DNA of 64,000 nucleotides from positions 62,001 to 126,000 of the forward strand of contig NZ_JAJKBJ010000006.1 of assembly GCF_023618015.1 (NCBI RefSeq). The letters are read 5' to 3'. The DNA comes from Legionella maioricensis. Its GTDB lineage: Bacteria; Pseudomonadota; Gammaproteobacteria; Legionellales; Legionellaceae. Each line of letters starts with the position of its first letter. Positions within the stretch are counted from its first letter, which is position 1. Of this stretch, positions 46,317 through 55,765 are shown piece after piece. A program made the position numbers and the translations under genes. The notes beneath the pieces were generated by a model. The model did not search any database and had not been told where the DNA came from. It saw nothing but the letters and a program-made list of their open reading frames with translations.

Positions 46317-47396
46317 CTATCGCTCACACAATGCCGCCAGAGTTTCCTCACCTAAGGTCTGGACCAACTCTTTAGCTTTCATTTTGCGGATGAGTTCTAC
46401 TCCTTGTCCAGCCCATAAAGATAAGAATTCAGATCGCCCCAATTCAGCAGCTTTCTTTCTGATATCGCGAGTAAAGGCGTTTTGAGCGGGAAAGGGCAGG
46501 ATGGAGCGCTCCTGCTTTTCCATTTCTATCATGAAGCGATTCTTAATACCACGTGCCCAACGCCCTGAAAAAGCACGAGTGAGCTGGGTGGTATTGCCCT
46601 GAGCATGATGCAGCGCTTCTCGGTAAGCCGGTGTTGTTCCTGCTTCATCACATAATAAAAAGGCCGTTCCCAATTGAGCTGCTTGAGCCCCTAGAGTGAG
46701 GACTGCCGCAATACTTCTTCCATCCATGATGCCACCTGATGAAATCACTGGTATTTGAAGTGTGTGAGTCATAATTCGGGTCAGTATGAATGTCCCCATT
46801 AGAGAGTCCTGCTGATCCGCAAAAAACATGCCGCGATGTCCGCCTGCCTCTATGCCTTGCACCACAACGGCATCAACCCCGCTTTCTTGCAGGGCAATAC
46901 CTTCCTCAAGAGTAGTCGCTGTGCCTATAGTCATTATTTCTTGTTTTCGACATTCTTTAATAATTTTTTTATCGATTAATCCGAAAGTGAAACTAAAAAC
47001 AGCGGGTTTACATTTTAGCACCACTGCCATTTGTTCTTCGAAAGACTCTTCAAAAGGAGCTTGAATCAACGGCTCAGGAAGAGCTAGCTCTTGCCTGAAT
47101 GGGTGGGTAACCTTGAGTGCTGCATTAACTTGGGTTGCATTGATCTCCAGGGGCTGCGCAGGCGCAAATAAATTAACTCCAAAAGGCCTTGGAGTAAGCT
47201 TTTTAATGTGATTGATTGTTTGCTCAATATCCACCGGTGGCAAATAGGCCGCGCCTAATGAGCCCAGAGCGCCCTCATTTGAAACCGCAGCGACTAATGC
47301 CGGTGTTGATGGACCGCCGCCCAAGGGCGCCTGGATGAGGGGCCATGTCAGACCTAATCGTTTGCAGAAAGGGGTATTAAGCATAGGATGTGACAT
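46317..47396 (-). CDS. Nitronate monooxygenase (2-nitropropane dioxygenase family)
   Basis: This is an FMN-dependent TIM-barrel oxidase of nitronates such as propionate 3-nitronate. The 359 residues begin FCKRLGLTWPLIQAPLGGG. They contain VVVQGIEAGGHRG (substrate and FMN site with the catalytic His), ISSGGIMDGRSIAAVLTLGA for phosphate binding and AQLGTAFLLCDEA. Length is normal for class I enzymes. It is a single gene. Confidence 0.92.
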   Translation of the reverse strand: MSHPMLNTPFCKRLGLTWPLIQAPLGGGPSTPALVAAVSNEGALGSLGAAYLPPVDIEQTINHIKKLTPRPFGVNLFAPAQPLEINATQVNAALKVTHPFRQELALPEPLIQAPFEESFEEQMAVVLKCKPAVFSFTFGLIDKKIIKECRKQEIMTIGTATTLEEGIALQESGVDAVVVQGIEAGGHRGMFFADQQDSLMGTFILTRIMTHTLQIPVISSGGIMDGRSIAAVLTLGAQAAQLGTAFLLCDEAGTTPAYREALHHAQGNTTQLTRAFSGRWARGIKNRFMIEMEKQERSILPFPAQNAFTRDIRKKAAELGRSEFLSLWAGQGVELIRKMKAKELVQTLGEETLAALCER

Positions 47397-47548
47397 GATT
47401 TTCCTTCCGTTGAAAATGTTTATAGTAGTCTAAAATCAGAGAGACGGTGTTTCATCGAAATGTTTTTCTAATGTACTCAAATGAAATAGACTCTTTTATG
47501 ATTCAGTACTATTAAACAATTATTATAATTTAGTTTTAAGGGATTAAA

Positions 47549-48424
47549 ATGCTTCTAATGACATTTTGGCAGTTTGTAAAAAAACTTTTTTTTAGTTGGA
47601 GCCAAGATAGAATTTCAAGTCAAGCTGCCGCACTTGCTTATTACACCGTATTTTCTTTGATGCCCATTTTATTGATATGTATTTCAATCGTGGGCATATT
47701 ATTTGGTGAAGATGCTGCTCGCGGTGAAATAGTGGCGCAAATAAGCCGTTTAATAGATAAGGAAACTGCGTTACAAATCCAGGAAATAATTCTCAGTGCC
47801 AATAAACCCACTACAGCATTTTATGCCAGAATAGTTAGTCTTGTTGTTCTTTTGGTTAGCGCATCAGGGGTATTTAGTGAAATCCAACAGGGGCTAAATA
47901 ATATATGGGGTGTCAGAACAAGGTCCGATCTAGGATGGCTTGTAAAAATAAGAAGTAGGTTTTTCCCCTTTATCATGGTTTTAGGAGTGGCTTTTTTATT
48001 ATTAGTCTCATTGATTTTAAATACCTCTCTAGCCCTCTTAAGTAATTACCTGAATCGTTTTATGGGAACCAATATTTTTATTGACTTAATAATAAGTCAC
48101 TTAATATCGTTTTTTATTATTACCCTATTATTTGCTATGACATTTAAAATTTTGCCCGATGTTGAGTTAAGCTGGCGTGATGTGTGGCTAGGAGCTTTAA
48201 TCACTTCATTATTATTTAGTATGGGAAAAATTCTACTGGGATTTTATCTTAACAAATTTCATATAGCTTCAGTGTTTGGAGCTGCAGGCTCTTTAATTAT
48301 CATCTTAGTCTGGGTCTTTTATTCTTCTCAAATTTTTTTTATTGGTGCAGAAATCACGAAAATTTTTTCTCTATATAAAGGGAAAAAAATTATACCTTCG
48401 CGAAATGCCATTCTTATCGATTAA
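47549..48424 (+). CDS. YihY/BrkB-family membrane protein
   Basis: The 291-residue protein has six predicted membrane helices. The family opening DRISSQAAALAYYTVFSLMPIL is followed by the EIQQGLNNIWGVR motif. KILPDVELSWRDVWLGALIT and the final helix VFGAAGSLIIILVWVFYSSQ are also typical. The family was once called ribonuclease BN or virulence factor BrkB; function is unknown. Two imperfect palindromes follow the gene. Confidence 0.92.
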   Translation: MLLMTFWQFVKKLFFSWSQDRISSQAAALAYYTVFSLMPILLICISIVGILFGEDAARGEIVAQISRLIDKETALQIQEIILSANKPTTAFYARIVSLVVLLVSASGVFSEIQQGLNNIWGVRTRSDLGWLVKIRSRFFPFIMVLGVAFLLLVSLILNTSLALLSNYLNRFMGTNIFIDLIISHLISFFIITLLFAMTFKILPDVELSWRDVWLGALITSLLFSMGKILLGFYLNKFHIASVFGAAGSLIIILVWVFYSSQIFFIGAEITKIFSLYKGKKIIPSRNAILID

Positions 48425-48463
48425 AAAATGGGACATTAATCGGTTCGGGGCCGAGGTTAAGAA

Positions 48464-48550
48464 CGTCATCCAGAGCGCAGCGAAGGATCTCCAACATTTG
48501 GCTCATGCCCATTTCAGGAGATCCCTCGTCGCAAACTCCTCGGGATGACG
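48464..48550. repeat. Imperfect palindromic repeat unit 1
   Basis: It begins CGTCATCCAGAGCGCAGCG with GGATCTCC, and ends GGAGATCC with CTCGGGATGACG, so the outer arms pair over about 30 bases. This CGTCATCC...GGATCTCC arrangement resembles dispersed palindromic repeats common in several intracellular bacteria. Confidence 0.7.
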
Positions 48551-48578
48551 GAACGCGGCTTAAGAGCTACTATTGAGC

Positions 48579-48662
48579 CGTCATCTCGAGCGTTAGCGAG
48601 AGATCTTTCCAATGCAGCACAGTGCTTATTTCCGAGATCTCTCGCTAATGTTCTAAGTGACG
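48579..48662. repeat. Imperfect palindromic repeat unit 2
   Basis: It begins CGTCATCTCGAGCGTTAGCG with AGAGATCT, and ends AGATCTCTCGCTAA with AGTGACG. The arms AGCGAGAGATCT are perfectly complementary. It is a diverged copy of unit 1. Confidence 0.7.
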
Positions 48663-48730
48663 GGGCTTTTTGATCTGCTATATTATTAAGAGCGCGACAC
48701 TTTTTAATTTTTTTAACTAAACCAACTAAA

Positions 48731-49810
48731 ATGAAAATGATGAATCAATCATTAATCTTTATAAAAAAATTAATTTTAATTCCTCTATTAATTTTATTAT
48801 GGCCCCTTTCTGCAAATTCTGACTCTATATCTTTCTCATGTCAGAACAACGTAGCCAATTTTGATTATGAATTGCAGCAACCGTTGCATACTAAGCGATT
48901 TGTCCGCGGATGGGGGCCGGCACGGAATATCTTACGCTTAAGTTCAGAACTGCTAACCTGTTTGAATAATAAAGATTGGCAAAGACAACGAGTTCTTGCT
49001 GCGGCTGATTATTGGATTAAACAAAAATTAAATTATTGTCATCATTATTTACCTGATTATGCTACTCCTTTAGAAAGGCGGGATGCCAAGCACAACAAAG
49101 GCGGATATTGCAGTGTTGCTAAAAATATTATGCCGGGTTCAGTTTATTACCATCAACAAGTCCGATGGAATTATAAGGGAACGGGGGCTGAAACTCGCAC
49201 TAATTGGATTAATAACACTATGTGGCATGGCATGGATTGCAGTAATTACACCACTTTTTTATATAATTTTGCTTTGGGATTAATGTTCAGCAGCAATATA
49301 AAATACCAGGCAGGGCAGCGTGCTGATAAAACCCAAAATAACTTATCTCCCAATCAGCAATCAGGGACTAATGTGCTTGATAATCCCAATGCAGCGGGTA
49401 AATTAGTTTGTCGAGATAACAGTATTGAAGTGAACCACTCGTGTGCCGGTCATGGGGGGTATTTATCGGTAATTGACAGTTCGGGTAATAAACATCCCGG
49501 TAGTATCCTTAGTTCGGATTTAACCGCCTTACACCCCGGCGATTTATTATTTATTTCCGCAAGACGACCTAACAACTCTACAGCTGTAGTGCATGTGGTG
49601 ATGTGGACAGGAAAACAAGTGAATGATGCCCCTGACGCTATTCATTCCGAGCAAATCGCGCCTAACGAATCTTGCCCTCAAAAAGATTGGCGGCCTCATC
49701 GTGGCGATTGGATTATTACCGACAGCCATTACCAAGGACCTGATTATCGCATCCTCACACCTTGCTATTATTTAAATAATCTATGGGGTGTCAGACGGGT
49801 CATTTTCTAA
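48731..49810 (+). CDS. Secreted NlpC/P60-like cell-wall hydrolase
   Basis: The 359 residues begin with a signal peptide (hydrophobic segment 9-27, ending ANS). The catalytic Cys is C170 in HGMDCSNYTTFLYNFALG, the usual DCSxY/F motif. H288 in VVHVVMWTGK and H333 in ITDSHYQG fit the remaining two residues. GDLLFIS precedes the His, as in the family. It probably cuts peptidoglycan stem peptides. The first 130 residues form an extra domain with several Cys. It has no partner gene. Confidence 0.82.
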   Translation: MKMMNQSLIFIKKLILIPLLILLWPLSANSDSISFSCQNNVANFDYELQQPLHTKRFVRGWGPARNILRLSSELLTCLNNKDWQRQRVLAAADYWIKQKLNYCHHYLPDYATPLERRDAKHNKGGYCSVAKNIMPGSVYYHQQVRWNYKGTGAETRTNWINNTMWHGMDCSNYTTFLYNFALGLMFSSNIKYQAGQRADKTQNNLSPNQQSGTNVLDNPNAAGKLVCRDNSIEVNHSCAGHGGYLSVIDSSGNKHPGSILSSDLTALHPGDLLFISARRPNNSTAVVHVVMWTGKQVNDAPDAIHSEQIAPNESCPQKDWRPHRGDWIITDSHYQGPDYRILTPCYYLNNLWGVRRVIF

Positions 49811-49956
49811 TACTCAACTGCTCTCTCTTTGAATTACCATAAAAATAACCTAGTATGGTTTTAAGTAGCGTTCGCGTGAAACAAATCTAGATAATGATTT
49901 ATTAAATAAATTTTTTTTAAAAAATTCAGGCCATTTATTGCACAGGAGGTGTGTTA

Positions 49957-50160
49957 ATGTACCCGTGTCTTGGTTTTAAATTTAGCTTGGTACAATTGCA
50001 GGCGGAAATAACTGCTCCATGGTCTGGAACATGGATTAATCAACAACAACTTATTGGTGGCCAGCAGCCATGGAATACGCTGCCCCTTGTTTTGGGGAAA
50101 AACAATCCTTGTCTCATGACATGGAGTCGCGAAGCTGGTTGGAGTCAGCCTTGTTGGTAA
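49957..50160 (+). CDS. Small Trp-rich hypothetical protein
   Basis: ATG 49957 follows a near-perfect AGGAGGT site. The 67-residue product begins MYPCLGFKFSLVQLQAEITA and has six Trp and three Cys, ending SQPCW. There is no signal peptide or clear membrane segment. A perfect palindrome follows the stop. No family recognised; support comes from the ribosome-binding site and clean frame. Confidence 0.55.
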   Translation: MYPCLGFKFSLVQLQAEITAPWSGTWINQQQLIGGQQPWNTLPLVLGKNNPCLMTWSREAGWSQPCW

Positions 50161-50179
50161 TAACTGATGTTTCTAAAAA

Positions 50180-50213
50180 TAATGCGCAACATTAACAACA
50201 ATGCTGCGCATTA
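50180..50213. terminator. Inverted repeat between convergent genes
   Basis: TAATGCGCA (50180-50188) pairs with TGCGCATTA (50205-50213), with a 16-base loop. It lies between the small gene at 49957 and the end of the P450 gene. It is probably a bidirectional terminator. Confidence 0.5.
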
Positions 50214-50224
50214 ATTTCATTTAT

Positions 50225-51910
50225 TTATAGGGTATTGATATATAGTGTCTCGGTCACTTCCTTTGTTGAGTCGTTTGTGGGAACAATGGGGGGCTCTGCC
50301 GGCAGCTTATGGTCTGAGAAGAGGCCTGATAGTGCGCTCATGCCGGGAGAAAATTCAGAAACAGGCCCCCAGGTGCGAGAGCCCTTTTCTTTTGCCGTTT
50401 CTGGAATTGCTTCGGGAGTTACAAGCGGCGCTTGTGGTCGTGACCTAAAAGTGTACTCTATCTTTCCCTTAACCCCATTGTTAAAATTAAACTCAGTAGG
50501 ATGATGATTTTTTTCTTTATTGACTAATGCATCCCAAGAGAATAATTCCAGGGCCTGTTCAGTAATGTATTCAATCATTGCTAAAGTCAGGTATTTACCA
50601 CGGCACACTCTGGAACCAGACCCAAATGTAGCTAAGGGATTGAGTTTGGTATAATGCGGTTGATGTTCTTCCGGATTAAATTGCCCAGCTTTAGGCCCCC
50701 ATTCCATGGTATCACGGTTAGCTACCCAGGTGGTGTAGTGCAATTCATCACCAGCCTTGATGAGGATTTTTTTTCCTTTATATTCAATAGTAAAGTCTTC
50801 CAAGGCTTTTCCGGGCTGTGCATAGATAGTGGTATGCAGCCGGCCAATTTCCTGAATTAATATTTTCAAATATTCAGCGCTGGGTTTTTCTTTTAAATAG
50901 CGATTGCGAATCGATTCATTACCAAATTCGACAAAGACATGATCCAAATATTTTTTAATGTTATCGCCACCGGCAAAAAGAAGCGAAATGATGATTTGCC
51001 TTAAAATATCGGGGGTCGTGTGAGCAACATAGTCTTTGCTAAGGAAAAATGACTGATCCTCTTGCATAATAAGATCAATAAAGGGATCTAGTCTGAGCTT
51101 GGCTTCTTTTCTTAATTTTTCTACATTCGCGTAGGGGTCTACCACATGCTTAAAAGCGGAGTCCGAAATGTCTTCAATCGCTTGTGATAATTGGTGAATC
51201 CATTCATCCTTCCAGGAGGCATTGGGGTAGAAGCCTCTAAGAAAAACTTTCAATGCATAGAAGCGAAAATCAGGACTGAATTGCTGTTGCGATGCCGCTG
51301 CTTGCTTCATGGCATTAATTAAAATCTTGGTTTCCTCTTTAACGACCTCAATAAACCATGGTTTATGGGAGTTTTCTGTTTTAGAGGGTGTTTCGTTAAT
51401 AGATCTCATGGTTAATGTGGCGATCATTTCTTGGCTAAAAGGAGCATGCAACTCGTGTTCGGCACTCAAAATACCCATACCAATGGCTTCCAAAACAGAA
51501 CCAAAGGCACGTCCTCCGCTAATTTTAGGTGTATTGGGATTTCTGGTGAAATAATCAGGCTCTACAGTTTCAGCACGTGGGATTTTGCGCAGCTCGGCCA
51601 GAATAACTGGGTTACCTATGGCTACTATTCGCTGACAAATTTTATCTTTTCCTGGTGCTAAAACAGGAATCTCTAAAATTTTTACCTCGTCTTCGGGAAG
51701 TGCGTCAAATTGACTTTGCAATAAATGATGAAAGGCATTGGGATCATTTTTGGCATCAAAGTTCATGAGGAGCTGGTAAGTATTGGATACTGCTTTGCCA
51801 TAATCATATAGTTTATTTTTTGACCAGTTGAAATGGCTGTCTTGGCCAGGAGCATCGGCGCGAGTAATAAGTACTGTATTTTCATTCCTACCCTGATTTG
51901 TTGCAGGCAT
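50225..51910 (-). CDS. Cytochrome P450-like monooxygenase
   Basis: The 561-residue protein has the heme-binding loop FGSGSRVCRGK with Cys 436 as axial ligand. The K-helix ExxR is in LIQEIGRLHTT. The I-helix reads LLFAGGDNIKK, with the conserved Asp but Asn where the proton-delivery Thr usually is. The N-terminus has no membrane anchor, so it should be soluble. The last 100 residues include a Pro-rich tail. No redox partner gene is nearby. Substrate is unknown. Confidence 0.85.
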   Translation of the reverse strand: MPATNQGRNENTVLITRADAPGQDSHFNWSKNKLYDYGKAVSNTYQLLMNFDAKNDPNAFHHLLQSQFDALPEDEVKILEIPVLAPGKDKICQRIVAIGNPVILAELRKIPRAETVEPDYFTRNPNTPKISGGRAFGSVLEAIGMGILSAEHELHAPFSQEMIATLTMRSINETPSKTENSHKPWFIEVVKEETKILINAMKQAAASQQQFSPDFRFYALKVFLRGFYPNASWKDEWIHQLSQAIEDISDSAFKHVVDPYANVEKLRKEAKLRLDPFIDLIMQEDQSFFLSKDYVAHTTPDILRQIIISLLFAGGDNIKKYLDHVFVEFGNESIRNRYLKEKPSAEYLKILIQEIGRLHTTIYAQPGKALEDFTIEYKGKKILIKAGDELHYTTWVANRDTMEWGPKAGQFNPEEHQPHYTKLNPLATFGSGSRVCRGKYLTLAMIEYITEQALELFSWDALVNKEKNHHPTEFNFNNGVKGKIEYTFRSRPQAPLVTPEAIPETAKEKGSRTWGPVSEFSPGMSALSGLFSDHKLPAEPPIVPTNDSTKEVTETLYINTL

Positions 51911-52119
51911 TATCTTCTCCTTAGTTAATGGTTAAATTTTTTCTAATATCTATATGCCCTAATATACTTATTCCCATGTTCCTTTTGAAACGTTATTACA
52001 AATGTAGCCTAGAGTACTTAATTATTTGCTAAATTTAGCAATAATGGTCAAATAAGTATTCCATGAGCAGAGTAATCTTGTTGGGGTAAATAAGATGATA
52101 ATTTTAAACTGAGATAAGT

Positions 52120-52965
52120 ATGAACTATGAACGGCAATTAAAAAAAGTAATAGAGTTTATCGGGCAACATCTTGATGAAAAACTGACGCTAAACCAATTG
52201 AGTTCTATTGCATGCTTTTCAAAATATCATTTTCATCGATTATTTACAGCTTACACCGGATTATCTTTACAACACTACATCCGCTGGTTACGCCTGAAAC
52301 GCGCGGCCCATCAACTGATAGTGGCTAAAGATAAATCCATTTTAGATATTGCAATCAATGCGGGGTTTGAGTCGCATGAGTCCTTTTCTCGGGTATTTAA
52401 ACAAATTTGCGGCGTGAGCCCAAGTGAGTTTAGGTCTCAGTCCAACTGGCACGTGTGGGAAATGCCGTATTGTTTGCCCAAACGAGGTGAAATGACAATG
52501 AATGTGGTTATCAAAAATATGAAGGAAAGGCGTTTGGCGGTGATAGAGCACCGTGGCGACCCTGAAAAATTGGGCGACAGTGTCAATAAATTGATTCATT
52601 GGGCGAAAGAGCAAGCAATGAATTTGCAACCTAAAGCGGGTGAGTCTTTTGGGTTTGCTTATGATGATCCAAAAACAACGCCTGTTTCCGAGTTTCGTTT
52701 TGATCTTGGTATTACGGTACCAGAGCAATTAAAACTCGAAGGCGAGATCATCGAAAAAAGATTGCCTGCTGGCCGATATGCAGTGACCCTGCATAAGGGA
52801 ACTCGTGAAAATATTGGTGATGCGGTGTATGGTTTGTATCGTGATTGGTTACCCGAATCCAATGAAGAGCTTGGCGACTTACCGTGTATTTTTTGTTACT
52901 ACAATTTTGATCACGAGGTTGCTGAAACAGAATTATTAACCGAGTGCTGGTTATTGTTAAAGTAG
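52120..52965 (+). CDS. AraC-family regulator with GyrI-like effector domain
   Basis: Residues 1-105 are a double helix-turn-helix AraC domain (LTLNQLSSIACFSKYHFHRLF and SILDIAINAGFESHESFSRVFK). Residues about 125-281 form a GyrI/Rob-like ligand-binding domain (VVIKNMKERRLAVIEHRGDP to EAELLTECW-like end). This architecture is typical of Rob/Rma-type regulators of multidrug and stress genes. The divergent upstream gene is the P450, a possible target (inference). Confidence 0.92.
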   Translation: MNYERQLKKVIEFIGQHLDEKLTLNQLSSIACFSKYHFHRLFTAYTGLSLQHYIRWLRLKRAAHQLIVAKDKSILDIAINAGFESHESFSRVFKQICGVSPSEFRSQSNWHVWEMPYCLPKRGEMTMNVVIKNMKERRLAVIEHRGDPEKLGDSVNKLIHWAKEQAMNLQPKAGESFGFAYDDPKTTPVSEFRFDLGITVPEQLKLEGEIIEKRLPAGRYAVTLHKGTRENIGDAVYGLYRDWLPESNEELGDLPCIFCYYNFDHEVAETELLTECWLLLK

Positions 52966-52997
52966 CAAAACAAGCAGCCATATCCGTTTTAGCAAGC

Positions 52998-53025
52998 GTA
53001 AGCAGGGCTGCTAAGCCCTGCTTAC
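52998..53025. terminator. Perfect 12-bp palindrome at convergent gene ends
   Basis: GTAAGCAGGGCT, loop GCTA, AGCCCTGCTTAC. It is between the ends of the AraC-type gene and nagB and should act as a terminator in both directions. Confidence 0.65.
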
Positions 53026-53032
53026 ACGCTAA

Positions 53033-53923
53033 TTACATAAAGGTACCAACCTGAGTTGGTGTGCTACCCTCATAAACAGGAACAGGGAATTGGGTTGCCT
53101 CTGGAATTTTAGGCGCAACATAGAAACTTTTAGACGATAATAATGTTGTTTTGGGTTTAACGGATTCTGGTAATTTGGCTGCTGCTTTTTCATCAAGTAT
53201 GACCGTTACGTTTTGATGATCATATAAGGCTGTTGCCGGGATGCATTTATCAGCGGACGAGGAGGAAATAACCTCTGCAATAATATCTGCCTTTGTTGAA
53301 CCTGTCGCTAACAAATAACAGGCTTTGCAGAGTTTAAAAATCGTTCCAATTCCCATGGTTAATGCATGCGTTGGTACGACCTCTTTGCAACTAAAAAAGC
53401 GCTTATTTGCCTCGCGAGTCTTATCATCCAGCTCTACTAATCGTGTTTTAGAGTCCAGTGCGGAGCCCGGTTCGTTAAAACCAATATGACCATTCACACC
53501 TATACCTAAAAGTTGAATGTCTATTCCACCAACTTGTTGAATCTTCTCTTCATACTCTTTGACATGTTGGTCAATTAAGTCAGGCGATATCGTTCCATCA
53601 AGCATATGAATGTTTTCTTTTTTGATATTAACATGGCCGAAAAGATGGTGATGCATGTAGTAATGATAAGATTGACTATGAGTTGGCTCTAAACCAAGGT
53701 ACTCATCCAAATTAAATGTGATTACCGATGAAAAGTCCAGTTTTTCCTCTTTATGCATGCGCACTAATTCTTTATACACGGGTTCAGGCGTGCTTCCTGT
53801 GGCCAGTCCCAGGACAGTGGGTATTTTTTTCTCATTATTTTCCATGATTTTCTTTTGAATCGCGCGAGCTGCTTTGTGCGCCATTCCTTCCGGTGTTTCT
53901 CTAACAATAATGTGATCAAACAT
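53033..53923 (-). CDS. nagB: Glucosamine-6-phosphate deaminase
   Basis: NagB converts glucosamine-6-phosphate to fructose-6-phosphate and ammonia. The family pattern LGLATGSTPEPVYKELVRMH is followed by VITFNLDEYLGL, the catalytic-aspartate segment. LLGIGVNGHIGFNEPGSALDS with the His-Glu pair and TMGIGTIFKLCKACYLLATG also match. The 296 residues are a little longer than the E. coli protein. It is divergent from nagA. Confidence 0.95.
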   Translation of the reverse strand: MFDHIIVRETPEGMAHKAARAIQKKIMENNEKKIPTVLGLATGSTPEPVYKELVRMHKEEKLDFSSVITFNLDEYLGLEPTHSQSYHYYMHHHLFGHVNIKKENIHMLDGTISPDLIDQHVKEYEEKIQQVGGIDIQLLGIGVNGHIGFNEPGSALDSKTRLVELDDKTREANKRFFSCKEVVPTHALTMGIGTIFKLCKACYLLATGSTKADIIAEVISSSSADKCIPATALYDHQNVTVILDEKAAAKLPESVKPKTTLLSSKSFYVAPKIPEATQFPVPVYEGSTPTQVGTFM

Positions 53924-54211
53924 ACTATTTTCTCCAAGAATTAGAGACGTTATATCCTATAAAAACCAAGAATCAGAATAAGGAGAAACTACTTCAAAAG
54001 GGGGGTGTTACACTTCATTCATCTCATCCCTTTCTTTTGTTATGATGACACTGACGCAGGATGCTAATGAATTATAAAAGACTCGACTTATCTGATTTTC
54101 GATTCTAGCTAATTTAGAAGAGAAACTCTAGAGTATTTCCTGATAGGGGGACGCTCTCTAGACCAGAGCTGAGCCATAAATAGAACGGAATTTATCCCTA
54201 CGAGGTATTCA

Positions 54212-55648
54212 ATGTTAATTAAAAATATTTATGTTTATAGCGATGCTGGGATTAAACAGCTAAGACATGTGCTGGTGACAGAAGATGGCCTAAAGACAGT
54301 ATTTCATATTGACGATGATTTATCCCATCTTAAAGAGCCGAAGATTATTGATTGTAAAGGGAGTTATTTCTTAATGCCGGGAATGTTAGATTCTCACGTT
54401 CATGGCCAAGGAGGTATTGATTTTGCTGATATTGGGGATGAGCTTAGTGACGAGGGGCTAGAAATCATTGTCGGCGCCCTGGGAAAAACCGGGCTTTCTT
54501 ATGCTTTAGCAACCTTTGTATCGATGCCGTTACCTGCCTTAAAAAAGGCACTGATAAAACTTAATGATTTTGTCCAAAAACAAGAGCAAAAACCTACTGC
54601 CGGTGCGACTCAGATAGTGGGTGTCCATTTAGAGGGGCCATTTATCTCAAAGAGTTGTAAAGGCGCGCATGCGATAAGTGCATTGCAAGATAGCATTAGT
54701 ATGGCGCAATTTCGGGAGATCATTAAGGCTGCGCCTAATATAAAACACTGGAAAATAACTATTGCTCCAGATTTACCCGGTGCAGAAGAGTTTATTAAAC
54801 AGACCAAGGATCTTGAAAAGGAAGGTATTTTTGTAAAAGTGTTTATTGGTCACTGCAATCCCGAAGATAAAGAGGTCATTGGGCGAGCCATTGCAGCAGG
54901 TGCTTGTGGATTTACTCATGTAGGTAATGCTTGCCTGGAGTCGTGTAGCAGAGAAACACGAATGCTTACCTTAAAAGACGCCAAAAGTCATGTTGTCCAA
55001 TGGATCCTCGAAAATCCGGAGAGTTGCCCACCCGGTATTGAACTGATTGTTGATGGCGTACACCTATCTACGTCTTTTATTTCTCTCATAGGGAATTCAC
55101 TTAAAAACAAAATTATTCTGGTCACTGATGCCTTAGGACCTACAGGTGCCTTAAGACCTACAGGTTGCAAAGATGATGTGCATAAACTGGGCTCTCTCGA
55201 TATTCGTAAGGAGCAGAGTAGTTTCTATCTGGCAGATAAAGACGGTAATTTTCTGATGAAAGAGGGAATTCTCCCTTCCGGGGAAAAAGGACTTGTCAAA
55301 ACGCTTGCAGGCAGTGCAGCCTCCCTCTCTCTTTGTGCACAAAAGTATTTTAAATCGTTACAGGATGAAACAATAGAAAGCCGCATGGATTCAATGTACG
55401 CGGCGCTCGTTACTAATCCCAGGAATGCCTCGCTATCTACGACGGCAATAACCCATTTGCCCGATGACAGAAACTTTTCCATTTTTAACGATAAGGGGCA
55501 ACTCATTTTGAGTTCATGCAATGGTAAAGTAAGCGAGCATCAGCAATTACAATGGCCAATACAAGGTATGCTGCATTACGGGTTATTATCACATCCCCAA
55601 AAGAGTGAAAACAATAACGAAATAGAAAAAGAGTATGTGTACCAGTAG
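54212..55648 (+). CDS. nagA: N-acetylglucosamine-6-phosphate deacetylase
   Basis: NagA removes acetyl from GlcNAc-6-phosphate, feeding NagB. The start follows CGAGGTATTC. The metal site appears as LDSHVHGQGG, GVHLEGPFIS (metal-bound Glu), FIGHCNPED and GFTHVGNAC. The catalytic Asp is in LVTDALGPTG. At 478 residues it is about 90 longer than E. coli NagA, mainly from C-terminal additions. With nagB it lets the cell use amino sugars, for example from chitin or host glycans. The divergent gap of 288 bases presumably holds a shared control region, but no operator was recognised. Confidence 0.93.
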   Translation: MLIKNIYVYSDAGIKQLRHVLVTEDGLKTVFHIDDDLSHLKEPKIIDCKGSYFLMPGMLDSHVHGQGGIDFADIGDELSDEGLEIIVGALGKTGLSYALATFVSMPLPALKKALIKLNDFVQKQEQKPTAGATQIVGVHLEGPFISKSCKGAHAISALQDSISMAQFREIIKAAPNIKHWKITIAPDLPGAEEFIKQTKDLEKEGIFVKVFIGHCNPEDKEVIGRAIAAGACGFTHVGNACLESCSRETRMLTLKDAKSHVVQWILENPESCPPGIELIVDGVHLSTSFISLIGNSLKNKIILVTDALGPTGALRPTGCKDDVHKLGSLDIRKEQSSFYLADKDGNFLMKEGILPSGEKGLVKTLAGSAASLSLCAQKYFKSLQDETIESRMDSMYAALVTNPRNASLSTTAITHLPDDRNFSIFNDKGQLILSSCNGKVSEHQQLQWPIQGMLHYGLLSHPQKSENNNEIEKEYVYQ

Positions 55649-55765
55649 GCTTAAGGTGTATTTTTTTGGCTTGTCTTCGGCTTATGTGATGTTGGCTCAG
55701 TTAAGTCGACTATGACTATAATGTATTTAAGCATACTGGAAATATTTCATGATAAGGAGCAGTCA

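Larger units (their letters stand above)
48425..48730. other. Intergenic region with two palindromic repeat units
   Basis: The gap is mostly made of two long imperfect palindromes (48464-48550 and 48579-48662), described separately. No gene is seen. Confidence 0.55.
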
